The position numbers were made by a program, and so were the translations under genes. Below, piece by piece: positions 32,885-33,205 of a DNA stretch of 33,205 nucleotides. The stretch is from the NCBI GenBank assembly GCA_025355505.1, contig JANXZM010000101.1:1-33205 (forward strand), in the 5' to 3' direction. Source of the DNA: Acidobacteriaceae bacterium (GTDB taxonomy: Bacteria > Acidobacteriota > Terriglobia > Terriglobales > Acidobacteriaceae). Under the pieces are notes generated by a model that worked only from the letters and a program-made list of their open reading frames with translations, had not been told where the DNA came from and searched no databases. Numbering within the stretch: the first letter of the stretch is position 1; each line of letters starts with the position of its first letter.

Positions 32885-33181
32885 GCCTTGATGATTGCCT
32901 TCGCTGCTGTCCGGTTAGAAGTCAAAGAGAATCAGTTGGTTGGCGTTTTTGACGAAATTGGCGTCCTGGCCGAGGGCCTGAAGGGCGCTTAAAATGGGCG
33001 CTTTCTCGAAAAGAGTGAGGCTGAAAATCTGTAAAGAAAGCCGAACTGAGTGTCAGCGGCGAGGACGACAGGGCAGTACCGAAGGCCGTTGTTGGTTCTT
33101 ACTCGCCTGGTGAGGGTGACTTGTCTGTTCACTTGGGCTACCTCTTCCGGTATCACTGCATCCCAAGGTGTACAAAAAATA
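32885..33181. other. 297 bp without a recognisable gene, before the tRNA
   Basis: No coding frame with motifs on either strand. Downstream of the tRNA 3' end on the minus strand stands TATTTTTTG, a T-run that could end the tRNA transcript. Otherwise I see nothing to annotate. Confidence 0.5.
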
Positions 33182-33205
33182 TGGCGGAGAGGGTGGGATT
33201 TGAAC
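33182..33205 (-). tRNA. tRNA 3' end, probably tRNA-Ser, cut by window edge
   Basis: On the minus strand the end reads GTTCAAATCCCACCC, TCTCCG, CCA: T-loop (GTTCAAATC), T-stem 3' strand, acceptor 3' strand, discriminator G and an encoded CCA. The CTCTCCG-CCA end resembles serine tRNAs, but the anticodon and variable arm lie outside the window, so the amino acid is a guess. It carries the attachment-type repeat shared with 4856-4879. Confidence 0.75.

Noticed and set aside
1-33205. CRISPR array
   Set aside because: No regularly spaced direct repeats with unique spacers were seen; the repeats present are single pairs or tandem duplications.

Overview
The window most likely comes from an acidobacterium (Acidobacteriota, Terriglobia/Koribacter-like). 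I infer this from the GC-rich genes, a futalosine-pathway menaquinone gene (mqnE), short dispersed hairpin repeats beginning CCCCACCC, and a style of large multi-membrane glycosyltransferase genes that I associate with that phylum. No ribosomal RNA or other phylogenetic marker is present, so this is an inference.

Layout. (1) 1-2265 is a small accessory patch. It holds the first codons of an IS110-family transposase running off the left edge, with a structured non-coding leader, then three type II toxin-antitoxin pairs in a row: BrnT/BrnA, DUF433/DUF5615 (VapBC45-like) and a ribbon-helix-helix/MazF pair with a clear operator. (2) 2266-2655 is two identical 51-bp hairpin repeats bracketing the remains of a DUF1801 gene. 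(3) 2687-4837 is ordinary chromosome: mqnE, msrA and a small coiled-coil protein. (4) 4838-6012 is gene-poor and decayed, with an excisionase-like helix-turn-helix ORF and a remnant of a tRNA 3' end. (5) 6013-14476 (minus strand) is an almost complete tad/cpa operon for a Flp-type pilus: two tandem-duplicated Flp pilins, prepilin peptidase, CpaB, secretin, CpaE/TadZ, TadA ATPase, TadB, TadC, a 32-residue membrane peptide and a DUF192 protein. (6) 14808-25633 (minus strand) is a remnant of a PAP2 phosphatase, then a run of large membrane proteins (two GT87-like, two GT39/PMT-like, one further glycosyltransferase-like), a fused membrane/spermidine-synthase protein and a small anchored protein. 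(7) 26127-32884 (plus strand) is a sigma-54 activator with a degenerate receiver, two TadE-like pseudopilins, a TadG-like protein, a TonB-like protein and a small DUF5658-like membrane protein. (8) The right edge carries the 3' end of a tRNA, probably tRNA-Ser, on the minus strand.

How it fits together. Regions 5 and 7 together supply a full Tad pilus machine: pilin, peptidase, secretin, ATPase, platform and minor pilins. They flank a block of GT-C type membrane enzymes that may build or attach a surface glycan. A candidate sigma-54 (-24/-12) promoter lies upstream of the pilins, and the sigma-54 activator sits at the head of the minor-pilin operon, so pilus production may be under sigma-54 control.

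The most striking structural signal is that the tRNA 3' end at the right edge is repeated in direct orientation, near-identically over about 24 bases, at 4856-4879. The two copies bracket about 28 kb that contains the whole Tad and glycosyltransferase region, which is the geometry of an island inserted at a tRNA gene. No integrase is recognisable in the window, so this remains a hypothesis.
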